Below, piece by piece: positions 1 to 6,113 of a stretch of DNA of 8,537 bases. Position 1 is the stretch's first letter. Every line of letters starts with the position of its first letter. The DNA lies in the NCBI GenBank assembly GCA_002366615.1, contig DFBL01000056.1, positions 3,102-11,638 of the forward strand, read 5' to 3'. Under the pieces are notes generated by a model. The model did not search any database and was not told the DNA's origin. It was given only the letters and a program-made list of their open reading frames with translations. The stretch is from Candidatus Dojkabacteria bacterium UBA3081 (GTDB lineage Bacteria > Patescibacteriota > Dojkabacteria > SC72). The position numbers were made by a program, and so were the translations under genes.

Positions 1-429
1 CTTGTGTGTAGGGCTTGCCATCCAAGCTTCATGTACTCCTTCTGCTGTTCTAAAACCCTTAGCTAAATTCTCTCCCGCATATACATAGCTATATCCAGCT
101 TGAGATATGAACATCCAGGGAGTTTCTCCATCTGGACCGAAGTGATCCCAGTACTGTTTTTCAAACATATTGTTTGCTTTAGCTTGTGCTGCTGCTGCTA
201 GTTTAGCACTGGTATTTAGAGTATTTAAATCCATAGATGCTCTCTGTTGGTTAGTGAGTTGAATGATATTGGCTGGAGTTATACTACTAGCCATTGCTTC
301 TGGTATTCCAACTAATCCCCCAAAGGTATTAACCAGAAGTAAGATTACTGTATATACAACTAAAGCAACTTTTCGTAAAAGTATAGGTTTGTATCTATTC
401 TCTTTGTTGGGGATGAAGAATTTTTTCAC
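1..429 (-). CDS. CAP-domain (SCP/YkwD-like) secreted or membrane-anchored protein, C-terminus cut by window edge
   Basis: Reading the minus strand from 429 gives 143 residues with no stop before the window edge. Residues about 21-42 are a hydrophobic segment after a basic stretch, so the protein is exported or membrane-anchored. Residues 82-143 match the first part of a CAP domain: the His-bearing motif YWDHFGPDGETPW (His96), then AGENLAKGF (Glu120), then W136 and SPTHK (His142), which correspond to the CAP cavity residues. The rest of the domain lies outside the window. The N-terminus carries FFIPNKENRYKPILLR, which from memory resembles a motif common at the start of Patescibacterial CAP proteins. 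The start is uncertain: GTG at 429 is chosen, with TTG at 432 just upstream; neither has a Shine-Dalgarno sequence, and the in-frame TAA four codons above the TTG leaves no room for a longer protein. The exact role and ligand of bacterial CAP proteins are mostly unknown. Confidence 0.85.
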   Translation of the reverse strand, partial: MKKFFIPNKENRYKPILLRKVALVVYTVILLLVNTFGGLVGIPEAMASSITPANIIQLTNQQRASMDLNTLNTSAKLAAAAQAKANNMFEKQYWDHFGPDGETPWMFISQAGYSYVYAGENLAKGFRTAEGVHEAWMASPTHK

Positions 430-465
430 CAATGGCAGTAATTAAAATACAAGTAATATATTGTA

Positions 466-494
466 ATATTATCAATTTAGTTCTTAGCTTGCAA
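466..494 (-). promoter_or_regulatory. Possible sigma70-type promoter of the CAP gene
   Basis: On the minus strand TTGCAA (494-489) is followed after 17 bases by TAATAT (471-466), each four of six to consensus, giving a leader of about 30 bases to the GTG at 429. It lies downstream of the HU terminator, so the CAP gene probably has its own transcript. The region is very AT-rich, so chance matches are likely. Confidence 0.4.
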
Positions 495-532
495 AGCCCA
501 TAAAATAATAATATTACAAAACATATAAAAAG

Positions 533-563
533 GAAAAAGCCTGAGTCAGGACTCAGGCTTCCT
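533..563 (-). terminator. Rho-independent terminator of the HU gene
   Basis: A perfect 10-bp stem, AAGCCTGAGT (537-546) against ACTCAGGCTT (551-560), encloses a 4-base loop. On the minus strand it is followed by TTTTTCCTTTTT, a run of T typical of an intrinsic terminator. It sits about 40 bases past the HU stop codon and separates HU from the CAP gene downstream. Confidence 0.9.
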
Positions 564-600
564 TTCTCTTGACTAAAGAGAATTGCCGGCAGTCTTTGAC

Positions 601-873
601 TTACTTAACAGCAGTCTTTAGGCCTTTCCCAGCTTTAAAAGCAGGAACGGTTGTTGCTGGTAAGTTTATCTTCTCAAGAGTTTTAGGATTGATTCCTACT
701 CTTGCCTTTCTCTCTCTAACTTCAAATTTACCAAAACCGGTAAGAAGTACAGAGTCACCAGACCTAAGAGCTTGAGTTATTGCGTCAAATACTCCGTCTA
801 CGGCATCAGCTGCTTCCTTCTTTGTAAGGCCTGCTGCTTTTGCTACTCTATCTACTAAATCTTTCTTTAACAT
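601..873 (-). CDS. HU-family nucleoid DNA-binding protein
   Basis: The 90-residue product has the length and layout of HU/IHF proteins: a helical dimerisation half with DLVDRVAKAAGLTKKEA near the start, the turn GFGKFEVRERKAR (residues 46-58), then the DNA-binding arm with the intercalating proline in INPKT (Pro63), and the C-terminal AFKAGKGLK. HU dimers bend and compact DNA. Many HU proteins have GRNP in the arm; here it is VGINP, but the key proline is kept. The ATG is preceded at 9 bases by AAAGGAGG, the strongest ribosome binding site in the window, and a promoter and terminator frame it as a single-gene transcript. The length and lack of extensions favour plain HU over an IHF subunit. 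I give no gene symbol because hupA, hupB and IHF names cannot be told apart here. Confidence 0.96.
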   Translation of the reverse strand: MLKKDLVDRVAKAAGLTKKEAADAVDGVFDAITQALRSGDSVLLTGFGKFEVRERKARVGINPKTLEKINLPATTVPAFKAGKGLKTAVK

Positions 874-882
874 ATATCTTTA

Positions 883-890
883 CCTCCTTT
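883..890 (-). promoter_or_regulatory. Strong Shine-Dalgarno site of the HU gene
   Basis: AAAGGAGG on the minus strand, 9 bases before the ATG at 873. It shows that the host ribosome does use an anti-SD, which makes the lack of such sites before most other genes here notable. Confidence 0.9.
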
Positions 891-909
891 CTTAGAGATG
901 TTTAATGCC

Positions 910-935
910 ACAAATCCTGATATCACATGATTTGT
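910..935 (-). other. Possible hairpin in the HU 5' leader
   Basis: On the minus strand ACAAATC (935-929, read as its complement) and GATTTGT (916-910) form a 7-bp stem around a 12-base loop. With the promoter at 950-978 the transcript would start near 943, so the hairpin would sit at the very 5' end of the HU message, upstream of the ribosome binding site. It could stabilise the message against decay; no known riboswitch fold is recognised. Confidence 0.35.
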
Positions 936-949
936 AGTATCGTATCAAT

Positions 950-978
950 AAAATATTGTAAATAAAGGCTTTCGTCAA
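950..978 (-). promoter_or_regulatory. Sigma70-type promoter of the HU gene
   Basis: TTGACG (978-973) and TATTTT (955-950) on the minus strand are separated by exactly 17 bases. The -35 box is five of six to consensus and the -10 box four of six. The predicted start near 943 leaves a leader of about 70 bases. It is the only clear -35 box in the window, in keeping with high HU expression. Confidence 0.65.
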
Positions 979-1236
979 GGATATTTTTGTTATAGGGTTA
1001 AGCGCTAAATATCATTAAAACTCTTTTAATATACAATCTTTTCATATATTATTGAACATGTTTTTTGCTAATATCTTCTCTTTTTCAAATCTAATGCTTT
1101 GTGTAAAACCTCTCAGTATATACCAATATGCTAGAAACCCTTTATCCTAGGTGTTAATTGAGTTCTTTTTAAAATATATAGATTATGGAAAAAGGGGAGA
1201 TTAATAAATAAAATTTGAACAGTAATATTTAAAATC
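979..1236. other. AT-rich gene-free stretch between the rny terminator and the HU promoter
   Basis: I see no convincing gene here. A 30-odd codon plus-strand frame from the ATG near 1058 has no ribosome site and no recognisable product. There is no tRNA-like fold, no tandem repeat and no further terminator. A weak plus-strand pair TTGAGT/GATTAT occurs near 1158-1186 but leads to no gene. Confidence 0.5.
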
Positions 1237-1274
1237 AAAGAGGGGTAAAGGTTTCCTATCCTTTTCCCCTCTTT
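1237..1274 (-). terminator. Terminator-like hairpin downstream of rny
   Basis: AAAGAGGGGTAAAGG (1237-1251) pairs with CCTTTTCCCCTCTTT (1260-1274), a 15-bp stem with one mismatch and an 8-base loop. It lies 45 bases past the RNase Y stop codon. On the minus strand it is followed by GATTTTAAATATT, a weak T-tract, so termination may be partial, or the hairpin may also protect the 3' end. Confidence 0.75.
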
Positions 1275-1318
1275 ACACATGCTTTTGTCCTGTAGTATTA
1301 CTTACTAGAAGACATCCC

Positions 1319-2839
1319 TTATTTAGCTATTTCTACAGCTCTTGTCTCCCTAATAAGGGTAACTTCTACATTCCCAGGATAGTTCTGAGTCTTCTCAATA
1401 GTCTCAGCTAAATCCTTAGCAAGTACAGTCATATCATCATCAGAGATTAGATTTGGTTTTACAATTACCCTAAGTTCTCTTCCAGCTCTAATTGCAAATA
1501 CTTCATCAATCTTATCTCCCCCTACATCCTTTGCTACATTTTCTAAAGCCTCAATTCTTTGAATATACTGTTCATAGCTATCCTTTCTAGCACCAGGCCT
1601 TGCTCCTGAAATAGCATCAGCTATATATATTAATACTGCCTCTACTGATTGAGGTTCAATATCAAGATGGTGTGCTTCGATAGCGTTAACAAGTTTATCA
1701 TCTAAACCATACTTTCTAGCAATCTGTCCAGAAATATGATGATGGGGACTATCAATTCTATGAGTTAGGACTTTACCTACATCATGTAGTAGACATGCTC
1801 TTTTAACTAAATCTACATCTGCACCTATCTCTGCAGCTAATACCTCCCCTAATCTCATCATCTCTATTGTATGAGACATTAGAGATTGTCCATAGCTTGT
1901 TCTGTACTTCATCTTTCCAATAAGTTTCAAAAGACCAATCTCTATTCCAGGCCAACCTGCTTCTTCTGCGAGGATTTGTCCATTCTTTTTAATTTCAATA
2001 GATATTTCATTCTTCGCCTTTCTTATTGCTTCCTCTATGGAACTTGGATGAATCCTTCCATCCCTAATTAGTTTAGAGAGTGCAACAGATGCTATCTCTC
2101 TTCTTAATGGATCAAAAGATGACAAAGCTATTGTGTTAGGTGATTCATCAACTATTACATCAACACCTGTAAGCTTTTCAAAGGCCCTAATATTTCTACC
2201 CTCTTTCCCAATGACTCGACCTTTAACCTTGTCATCATCTATTTTGATAGTAGATGTTGTAGTTTCTCCTACATAGTCTGTGGCTATTCTTTGCATAGAT
2301 TCAACTAAGATTTCTTTGGCTCTTTCCTCAGAGACCTCCTCAGCACGTTTCTCTGCTTTCCTTATCTCTTGTGCTTCATAATCTTTAATATCCTCATCAA
2401 CCTGACTCATTAATTTCTCCTGTGCTTCTTGCTGTGTTAAACCAGATATCCTTTCAAGCTCCTCTTTTAATGTAAACCTTGTCTTTTCTAGACCTCTTTG
2501 CATCTTCTTAACAGCCTCTGAGGATTTATCAAACTCCTCACTTTTCTTGTCAAACATCTTAGTTCTTTGGTTTAACTTCTTCTCTCTTTCCAAAAGCATC
2601 TCTTCATGCCCCTCTGCTTCCTTTCTAAGAACTCTAAGTCTTTCCTCTGCTCTCTTTTTTGTATCTTCTATTTCTTTTTCGGCTTCAGATAGTTTTTTAC
2701 CGATTATTTTATTTGCAGCCTTGTTTATCTCATCTTCTGGAATATTATCTATACTTACCCAATTCCTTGCGAATTTTAGGTACAGTAAAACTCCAATACC
2801 CCCAACTAAAGCCGCAATACCACCAATGAGTAACTCCAT
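1319..2839 (-). CDS. rny: Ribonuclease Y
   Basis: Membrane-bound endoribonuclease that starts bulk mRNA decay. The 506-residue protein has the full family layout: an N-terminal membrane segment (about residues 2-23), a long charged coiled coil (about 35-180), a KH RNA-binding domain with GRVIGKEGRNIRAFE (207-221), and an HD metal-dependent phosphohydrolase domain. Metal-binding positions are visible as His323 in SHTIEM, the LLHDVGK motif with His352 and Asp353, the HHH run at 366-368, EAHH (388-391) and Asp408 in IADAISGARPGAR. The length is close to the usual 510-520. The ATG is chosen because it sits directly before the membrane segment; there is no Shine-Dalgarno sequence. It is separated from tgt by 219 bases and is followed by a terminator-like hairpin, so it is probably its own transcript. 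A TAATCTA-CAC-TAGATTA dyad lies about 45 bases upstream. Confidence 0.98.
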   Translation of the reverse strand: MELLIGGIAALVGGIGVLLYLKFARNWVSIDNIPEDEINKAANKIIGKKLSEAEKEIEDTKKRAEERLRVLRKEAEGHEEMLLEREKKLNQRTKMFDKKSEEFDKSSEAVKKMQRGLEKTRFTLKEELERISGLTQQEAQEKLMSQVDEDIKDYEAQEIRKAEKRAEEVSEERAKEILVESMQRIATDYVGETTTSTIKIDDDKVKGRVIGKEGRNIRAFEKLTGVDVIVDESPNTIALSSFDPLRREIASVALSKLIRDGRIHPSSIEEAIRKAKNEISIEIKKNGQILAEEAGWPGIEIGLLKLIGKMKYRTSYGQSLMSHTIEMMRLGEVLAAEIGADVDLVKRACLLHDVGKVLTHRIDSPHHHISGQIARKYGLDDKLVNAIEAHHLDIEPQSVEAVLIYIADAISGARPGARKDSYEQYIQRIEALENVAKDVGGDKIDEVFAIRAGRELRVIVKPNLISDDDMTVLAKDLAETIEKTQNYPGNVEVTLIRETRAVEIAK

Positions 2840-2879
2840 ATGAGTATTGCTAATAATTTAATACTTTTGGGGAAAGAAA

Positions 2880-2896
2880 TAATCTACACTAGATTA
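2880..2896. promoter_or_regulatory. Perfect dyad upstream of rny, possible operator
   Basis: TAATCTA and TAGATTA flank a 3-base centre CAC, giving perfect 7-bp arms 41 bases upstream of the rny ATG. It overlaps the only spacing-compatible weak promoter pair I find there (TAGATT, 17 bases, TATTAA on the minus strand). A repressor site is possible; no regulator is identified and a chance dyad in AT-rich DNA is not excluded. Confidence 0.3.
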
Positions 2897-3031
2897 CACA
2901 AATCCAGATATACATTTTTACTATATTTTCTATTAATATATGTACTATTAAAAATTTTCATTAATTCAAAAAGAATCTATTATTTCTACCCCAGTCCTAG
3001 TTCAAAAAACAAATATTATTAAGGACTCTCC

Positions 3032-3043
3032 AATGATATCATT
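3032..3043. repeat. 12-bp perfect palindrome just past tgt
   Basis: AATGATATCATT is fully self-complementary and lies 16 bases beyond the tgt stop codon. It has no loop or T-tract, so it is not an intrinsic terminator. It may be a protein site or chance. I find no proper terminator between tgt and rny. Confidence 0.3.
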
Positions 3044-3058
3044 TTTATCAATATCTTT

Positions 3059-4084
3059 CTAGTTATCGCTATTTATACTCGCTATGAGATTTTGGTAGTA
3101 AGTAAGATTATGAATAGTTAGAAGAGTAAGTGCAGTAGCTTCTTTACTCTTAAACATATGGTGTATGTATGCTCTTGAGTAGTTTTTACAACACTCACAC
3201 TTACAGTTTGGATCCACTGGTCTACTATCTAGTGCCATATCTTTGTTTTTAATTCTTAATGTCCCTTCTGATGTATATACTGTCCCATGTCTAGCATTAC
3301 GAGTAACTAATACAGTATCAAAAAGGTTGTACCCTATCTTACTAGCCTTTAATATATCCTCTGGTTTCCCTACACCCATTGCATATCGTATGGTATCTTT
3401 AGGAATATTTTCAATTACTGTTTCCATTTCATCTACAACTAACTCTCCCTCTTCATCTACTACATATCCACCGAAATTGTATCCATCAAAACCAATATTT
3501 ACTAATTCCTTTGCACACTCCTTTCTTAAATCTAAGTAGTTAGCACCCTGTACAACACATGTTAGTAGCTTTCCTGTTTTTTCACTTCCTCCATATTCTT
3601 TTTCAAAATGCTCTTTACATCTTTTAGCCCATTTTACTGTTCTTTCTACGGATTGCGAAGCCTCCTTTTTTGAAATCTTTGCATCTCTACAATCATCTAA
3701 AGTAACAAGAACATCTGAACCCATCTTCATTTGTATATCTATGGATGTTTCTGGAGTAAGTTCATATGTGTTCCCTTCTTTAGGAGAAAGAAAGGTAGCA
3801 CCATTCTCATGTACTTGCCCTTTCCATTTTTTAGAGTGTAGCAGAGAGAAGAGTTGAAAGCCTCCAGAATCGGTAAATACAATACCCTTCCAATTCATCA
3901 TCTTCTTTATACCTCCTAATTTTTGTATCACATCTGGACCTGGGTGTATTAATAAATGTAAGGTGTTTGTTACTAGAGCTTCTGTTTTTGTCTCCTCTAG
4001 CTGTTTTGTTGTTAAATATCTAACAGCCCCTCTAGTAGCGTCTGGCATAAAGAGGTACTTGGTTTTTAATATATCTAAATTCAT
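3059..4084 (-). CDS. tgt: tRNA-guanine transglycosylase (queuosine pathway)
   Basis: Exchanges guanine 34 in GUN-anticodon tRNAs (Asp, Asn, His, Tyr) for a 7-deazaguanine base, usually preQ1 in bacteria. The catalytic aspartate lies in TDSGGFQ (Asp72), the nucleophile in LFDTVLVTRNARHG (Asp256), and the zinc site is Cys294, Cys296, Cys299 and His325, with the family spacing of 26 residues between the last Cys and the His. The base-binding region is unusual: LDDC replaces FDEC, QGAN replaces QGG, and GGYVVDE replaces GGLxVGE. The protein (341 residues) is slightly shorter than the usual 370-385. It follows queA by only two bases; AAAGGAG at the end of queA serves as its ribosome site, so the two are translated from one message. 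The fold assignment is certain; preQ1 versus queuine as substrate is not. Confidence 0.97.
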   Translation of the reverse strand: MNLDILKTKYLFMPDATRGAVRYLTTKQLEETKTEALVTNTLHLLIHPGPDVIQKLGGIKKMMNWKGIVFTDSGGFQLFSLLHSKKWKGQVHENGATFLSPKEGNTYELTPETSIDIQMKMGSDVLVTLDDCRDAKISKKEASQSVERTVKWAKRCKEHFEKEYGGSEKTGKLLTCVVQGANYLDLRKECAKELVNIGFDGYNFGGYVVDEEGELVVDEMETVIENIPKDTIRYAMGVGKPEDILKASKIGYNLFDTVLVTRNARHGTVYTSEGTLRIKNKDMALDSRPVDPNCKCECCKNYSRAYIHHMFKSKEATALTLLTIHNLTYYQNLIASINSDN

Positions 4085-4086
4085 AC

Positions 4087-5115
4087 TTACTCCTTTGTTA
4101 AATTATCTTCTATCAACATACTGTCTCCATAGCTAAGAAATCTATAATCTCTTTCAATTGCATCTTTATATGCTCTTTTTATATTCTCCTTGCCTGCAAA
4201 AGAGCTAACTAGAAGAATCAAGGATGAATCTGGCATATGGAAGTTGGTAACTAAGATATCAACCACTTGCCATTTGTATCCTGGATATATGTACAGCTTT
4301 GTATATCCAGAATACGGTAGGACTTTTTGCTCTTCTTCTGAATATATACTTTCCAAAGTTCTTGCTACTGTAGTCCCAAATGCCCATACTCTTCCTTTAC
4401 ATTTGTTAATTTCCTTAGCTACATTCTCTTTTACACTAATATATTCCCTGTGTATATCATGGTCTTCAATATTTTCTTCTCTGATTGGTGCAAATGTCCC
4501 CCATCCTACTCTTAGTTCAATTTTCACTATCTTAGCACCCTTTTTCTCTATTTCCCCTAATATCTCATTTGTAAGGTTTAAACTCGCTGTAGGGGCTGCT
4601 ACAGCTCCTGGTATGGTTGAAAATATGGTGTTATACCTCTCTTTATCACTCTCTTCATCATCTCTTTTCATATATGGGGGAAGGGGTGTATGTCCATATT
4701 TTTTAAAGAGAATATCCTCATTGCCCTTTACAAATTCAACAAGGAATCCATTCTCTTCCCTTGGTCCGACCTTAATAGATATATCAGAGTATTTTAATAT
4801 GTCTCCTTCCTTTACATTCTTAGCTCTCCCTATTAAACAGTACCATATCTTTTCATTTCTTTTCTCTAAAAAGAGCACCTCTACCTTCTTGTCTCTTGGT
4901 GTTAAGAAGTATGTTCGACTGTTTAAAACTTTTGTTTCATTTAATACTACAATATCTCCTTGTTTAATATATTCCGAAATATTGAAATATTTTCTATGTA
5001 AGATTTTTTCATTAGCCTTGTCTAAAACTAGTAGGTTAGTAGTACCTCTCTGTTGGGGAGGGTATTTTGCTATTAGTTTTTTAGGTAATTTGTATTTAAA
5101 TTCTGATATTTTCAT
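4087..5115 (-). CDS. queA: S-adenosylmethionine:tRNA ribosyltransferase-isomerase
   Basis: Transfers and isomerises the ribosyl part of S-adenosylmethionine onto preQ1 in tRNA to make epoxyqueuosine, the step after Tgt. The 342-residue length is normal. Family motifs in order: FKYKLPKKLIAKYP at the start, GHTPLPPY (141-148), ERYNTIFS (159-166), GAVAAPTASLNLT (170-182), LRVGWGTFAPI (201-211), EDHDIHREY (217-225), FGTTVARTLES (246-256), DILVTNFHMP (286-295) and YRFLSYGDSMLI (324-335). The segment usually written AAPTAGLHFT reads AAPTASLNLT here, a change in one of the best conserved stretches. The ATG has no Shine-Dalgarno sequence, but a perfect TATAAT ends 13 bases before it. It is first in the operon with tgt and diverges from fmt across 53 bases. 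Confidence 0.97.
   Translation of the reverse strand: MKISEFKYKLPKKLIAKYPPQQRGTTNLLVLDKANEKILHRKYFNISEYIKQGDIVVLNETKVLNSRTYFLTPRDKKVEVLFLEKRNEKIWYCLIGRAKNVKEGDILKYSDISIKVGPREENGFLVEFVKGNEDILFKKYGHTPLPPYMKRDDEESDKERYNTIFSTIPGAVAAPTASLNLTNEILGEIEKKGAKIVKIELRVGWGTFAPIREENIEDHDIHREYISVKENVAKEINKCKGRVWAFGTTVARTLESIYSEEEQKVLPYSGYTKLYIYPGYKWQVVDILVTNFHMPDSSLILLVSSFAGKENIKRAYKDAIERDYRFLSYGDSMLIEDNLTKE
4090..4096 (-). promoter_or_regulatory. Shine-Dalgarno site of tgt inside the end of queA
   Basis: AAAGGAG on the minus strand directly precedes the queA TAA and lies 5 bases before the tgt ATG. This placement suggests translational coupling. Besides HU, tgt is the only gene in the window with a clear Shine-Dalgarno sequence, fitting its position inside an operon. 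Confidence 0.85.
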
Positions 5116-5128
5116 ACTTAATATGCGT

Positions 5129-5134
5129 ATTATA
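5129..5134 (-). promoter_or_regulatory. -10 box of the queA-tgt operon
   Basis: Perfect TATAAT on the minus strand, 13 bases before the queA ATG, with only a poor -35 (CTGTAA at 17 bases). A start 6-8 bases downstream would leave a 5' leader of about 5-8 bases, that is, a nearly leaderless message. It lies in the 53-base region shared with fmt. Confidence 0.6.
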
Positions 5135-5149
5135 TAGCAATTGTATTAA

Positions 5150-5155
5150 TATTAC
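5150..5155 (+). promoter_or_regulatory. Possible -10 box of fmt
   Basis: TATTAC on the plus strand ends exactly 13 bases before the fmt ATG, mirroring the TATAAT-to-ATG distance of queA on the other strand. No good -35 is visible and overlapping hexamers (TATTAA, TAATAT) are alternatives. With only 53 bases shared, the two promoters must lie back to back. Confidence 0.35.
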
Positions 5156-5168
5156 AGTAAAATTAGGT

Positions 5169-6113
5169 ATGAGAAACTTAAAAGAACAACCAGTAAGAAC
5201 TCTTTTTTTGGGTACAGATTGGGAGTCTGTAGAAACATTAAAAGCTTTGGATATTGATAAGAGGTTTGAAATTGTAGGGGTAATAACTGCAGTAGATAAG
5301 GAGATGGGAAGAAAACAGGTACTTACACCATCTAAGGTAAAAGAGTATGCTGTTAAAAATAATATAGAGGTATATCATACACAAAAACAGAAAGAGAGAT
5401 ATGAAAAGGTTCTAGATATCTTTAAACCTGAGTTAATTGTATGTAAAGCTTTTGGGGAGATTCTTCCTGGTTTCTTTATACAGTATCCTAAATACAAAGC
5501 TATTAATATACATTTTTCAATACTTCCTAAATACAGAGGGGCAGTACCAATTCAAAAAGCAATACTTGAGGGAGAGAAAGAGACAGGGATATCAATAATG
5601 TTGATGTCAGATGGAATGGATGAGGGGGATATATTAAAGATATTTAAGGAGCCAATTCTTTTAGATGATACCAATCTTTCTTTGAGAAAGCGATTAGTCA
5701 AAAAATCTGCAGAAGTATTGGGTGATATATTAGAGGATTGGGTTAATGGAAAGATTACTCCTGTTGTACAGGATAGCTCAAAGGCTACCTACTGTTGGCA
5801 AAAAGATATATCTAAAGAAAATGCACAAATACTTTGGGATAGTATGGAACCCAAGTATATTGAAAGGTTAGTTAGAGCTATGCTCCCTTGGCCTGTTGCA
5901 TGGTGTATGTTAGATGGAAAGAGAGTAAAACTTTTTGATGTTGAGATAGTTGATAGGGATATATTCAAGAAACCTGGGGAGATATCATATGACAATTCAG
6001 AGATACTCTTTGGAACAAAGGATGATGGTGTATTTGTTAAGGTGAATGAGTTACAGATTGAGGGCAAAAACAAGATGAGTTATACACAATTTCTTAATGG
6101 AATGAAGAGTTAA
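5169..6113 (+). CDS. fmt: Methionyl-tRNA formyltransferase
   Basis: Formylates the amino group of methionine on initiator tRNA, using 10-formyltetrahydrofolate, before translation starts. The N-terminal formyltransferase fold opens with RTLFLGTDWESVETLKAL. The catalytic triad is visible as Asn113 and His115 in NIHFSILPKYRGAVPIQKAI and Asp151 in GMDEGDIL, with the same 36-residue spacing from His to Asp as in the E. coli enzyme. The C-terminal tRNA-binding domain starts around residue 208 and holds ERLVRAMLPWPVAW (232-245). The length of 314 is typical. About eight residues precede the usual start, and no alternative ATG fits better. There is no Shine-Dalgarno sequence. It is the only plus-strand gene, divergent from queA, and its stop codon overlaps that of the gene at 6110-6658. 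No terminator follows. Confidence 0.97.
   Translation: MRNLKEQPVRTLFLGTDWESVETLKALDIDKRFEIVGVITAVDKEMGRKQVLTPSKVKEYAVKNNIEVYHTQKQKERYEKVLDIFKPELIVCKAFGEILPGFFIQYPKYKAINIHFSILPKYRGAVPIQKAILEGEKETGISIMLMSDGMDEGDILKIFKEPILLDDTNLSLRKRLVKKSAEVLGDILEDWVNGKITPVVQDSSKATYCWQKDISKENAQILWDSMEPKYIERLVRAMLPWPVAWCMLDGKRVKLFDVEIVDRDIFKKPGEISYDNSEILFGTKDDGVFVKVNELQIEGKNKMSYTQFLNGMKS

Noticed and set aside
263..445. Plus-strand 60-codon frame at the left edge
   Set aside because: The minus strand here encodes the start of a CAP-domain protein with a clear membrane segment and motifs.
1058..1160. Small plus-strand frame in the gap between HU and rny
   Set aside because: About 30 codons, no ribosome site, no recognisable composition or homology, no terminator.
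2547..2843. Plus-strand frame opposite the start of rny, with hydrophobic stretches
   Set aside because: It is antisense to the Lys/Glu-rich coiled coil of RNase Y; complements of Lys and Glu codons give Phe, Leu and Ser, which mimic a membrane protein.
4190..5137. A 315-codon plus-strand open frame across queA
   Set aside because: It is the mirror of queA. The minus-strand product carries every QueA motif, whereas the plus-strand product is low-complexity Ser/Leu/Phe-rich sequence with no recognisable domain and no ribosome site.
5789..6073. Minus-strand 94-codon frame inside fmt
   Set aside because: Shadow of the C-terminal domain of fmt, which shows clear family motifs on the plus strand.
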